Origin: PMNU01 sp035480575
GTDB lineage: Bacteria > Patescibacteriota > Saccharimonadia > Saccharimonadales > UBA4665
Reading direction: 5' to 3'
Assembly (NCBI GenBank): GCA_035480575.1
Contig: DATIHR010000004.1
Coordinates: 1-38,623 of the forward strand
DNA length: 38,623 nucleotides
In this document: piece after piece, positions 38,232 through 38,623 of the stretch
Position numbering within the stretch: position 1 is the first letter of the stretch
How the letters are laid out: each line of letters opens with the position of its first letter
Notes under the pieces: generated by a model
What the model was told of the DNA's origin: nothing
The model's input: the letters and a program-made list of their open reading frames with translations, nothing else
Database searches by the model: none
Position numbers and translations under genes: made by a program

Positions 38232-38623
38232 ATGACTCACCCGGAGTACGAGTATCTCAAGCTCATGGTGCGCATTCTAAAGGAGGGTAAAAGCAAGCCT
38301 TCACGGGGTGTGCACGGTTTAAAGTCGGTCTTCGGCCACCAGCTGCATTTTGACATGCGCGCCGGCTTCCCGCTTATTACTACCAAAAAGATGCCCTTTA
38401 AAATTTTGCTGCACGAACTGTTTTGGTTTGTATCTGGCAGTTCGGATGTGCAGTACTTGCATGACCACAAAATACGGTATTGGGACGGATTTTTACATGA
38501 GGGCTCAAACGACTTGGGCCGTGTATACGGCGTCCAGTGGCGGCACTGGCTGCGGCCGGACGGCAGCGAGTTCGATCAATTAGCCTGGGCGATTGATCAG
38601 TTAAAAACAAACCCAGATTCTAA
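38232..38623 (+). CDS. thyA: Thymidylate synthase ThyA (partial, cut by the window edge)
   Basis: 130 codons are present before the right edge. MTHPEYEYLKLMVRILKEGK is the N-terminal helix, followed by SRGVHGLKSVFGHQLHFDMR, FPLITTKKMPFKILLHELFW, FVSGSSDVQYLHDHKI and DLGRVYGVQWRHW, the well-known ThyA start through to the RxxGxxYGxQW segment. The catalytic Cys would lie beyond the edge. ThyA methylates dUMP with methylene-tetrahydrofolate and releases dihydrofolate. The message looks leaderless. Its presence makes the ThyX-like part of the fusion 5 kb away redundant or repurposed. Confidence 0.95.
   Translation, partial: MTHPEYEYLKLMVRILKEGKSKPSRGVHGLKSVFGHQLHFDMRAGFPLITTKKMPFKILLHELFWFVSGSSDVQYLHDHKIRYWDGFLHEGSNDLGRVYGVQWRHWLRPDGSEFDQLAWAIDQLKTNPDS

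Overview
The window most likely comes from a member of the Candidate Phyla Radiation (Patescibacteria), and Candidatus Saccharibacteria (TM7) is my best guess. The grounds are moderate GC, UGA used as an ordinary stop (which argues against the UGA-recoding Gracilibacteria and Absconditabacteria), DnaX and RecR that have lost their zinc modules, short intergenic gaps, and many start codons placed 6-10 nt after a -10 hexamer. This is inference from gene content; no marker phylogeny was possible.

Layout. 1-5150: accessory genes. They include a VOC-fold protein, a sigma-70-type factor split by an apparent one-base frameshift and carrying extra N-terminal sigma4-like helix-turn-helix segments, a protein like the helical domain of phage 5-hmdU DNA kinase / aGPT-pyrophosphorylase proteins, a DUF1905 protein and unknowns. 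5184-8414: an island next to tRNA-Gln(TTG). It is bounded by a 114-bp direct repeat with one mismatch, whose left copy carries the tRNA 3' end and truncates a PIN toxin gene. It also holds a Phd-type antitoxin, a PlsC-like acyltransferase with altered motifs, a BrnT/BrnA pair and AT-rich unknowns. 8481-15179: envelope genes (MFS transporter, alpha/beta hydrolase, two GT4 glycosyltransferases, AI-2E family membrane protein) and an aldolase-fold protein without the usual Schiff-base lysine. 15176-28600: housekeeping genes on the minus strand (cysS, a DHH phosphoesterase, an anchored trypsin-like protease, recR, ybaB, a GT39-like protein, a LytR_C protein, dnaB, dnaX, a second sigma factor, rplL, rplJ with an L10 leader and attenuator).

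29503-31575: an M20 peptidase whose very short leader holds a near-consensus promoter, a terminator hairpin and an upstream ORF. Beside it are two tandem 30-codon genes, each with its own promoter, a near-leaderless start and a following terminator. 31572-38623: a nucleotide and thymidylate neighbourhood. It contains a thymidylate kinase fused to a two-domain ThyX-like protein with an altered RHR motif, a DHFR-family reductase, an apparent operon NUDIX - APH-fold kinase - RfaE2-like nucleotidyltransferase - HIT - deaminase fusion, and thyA running off the right edge.

Short palindromic REP-like repeats ending in ATGACG occur around rplJ/rplL and before thyA. The observations I rate highest are the pervasive leaderless promoter geometry, the tandem 30-aa genes, the Tmk-ThyX fusion beside thyA, the permuted and frameshifted sigma factor, and the tRNA-Gln island with its broken toxin.
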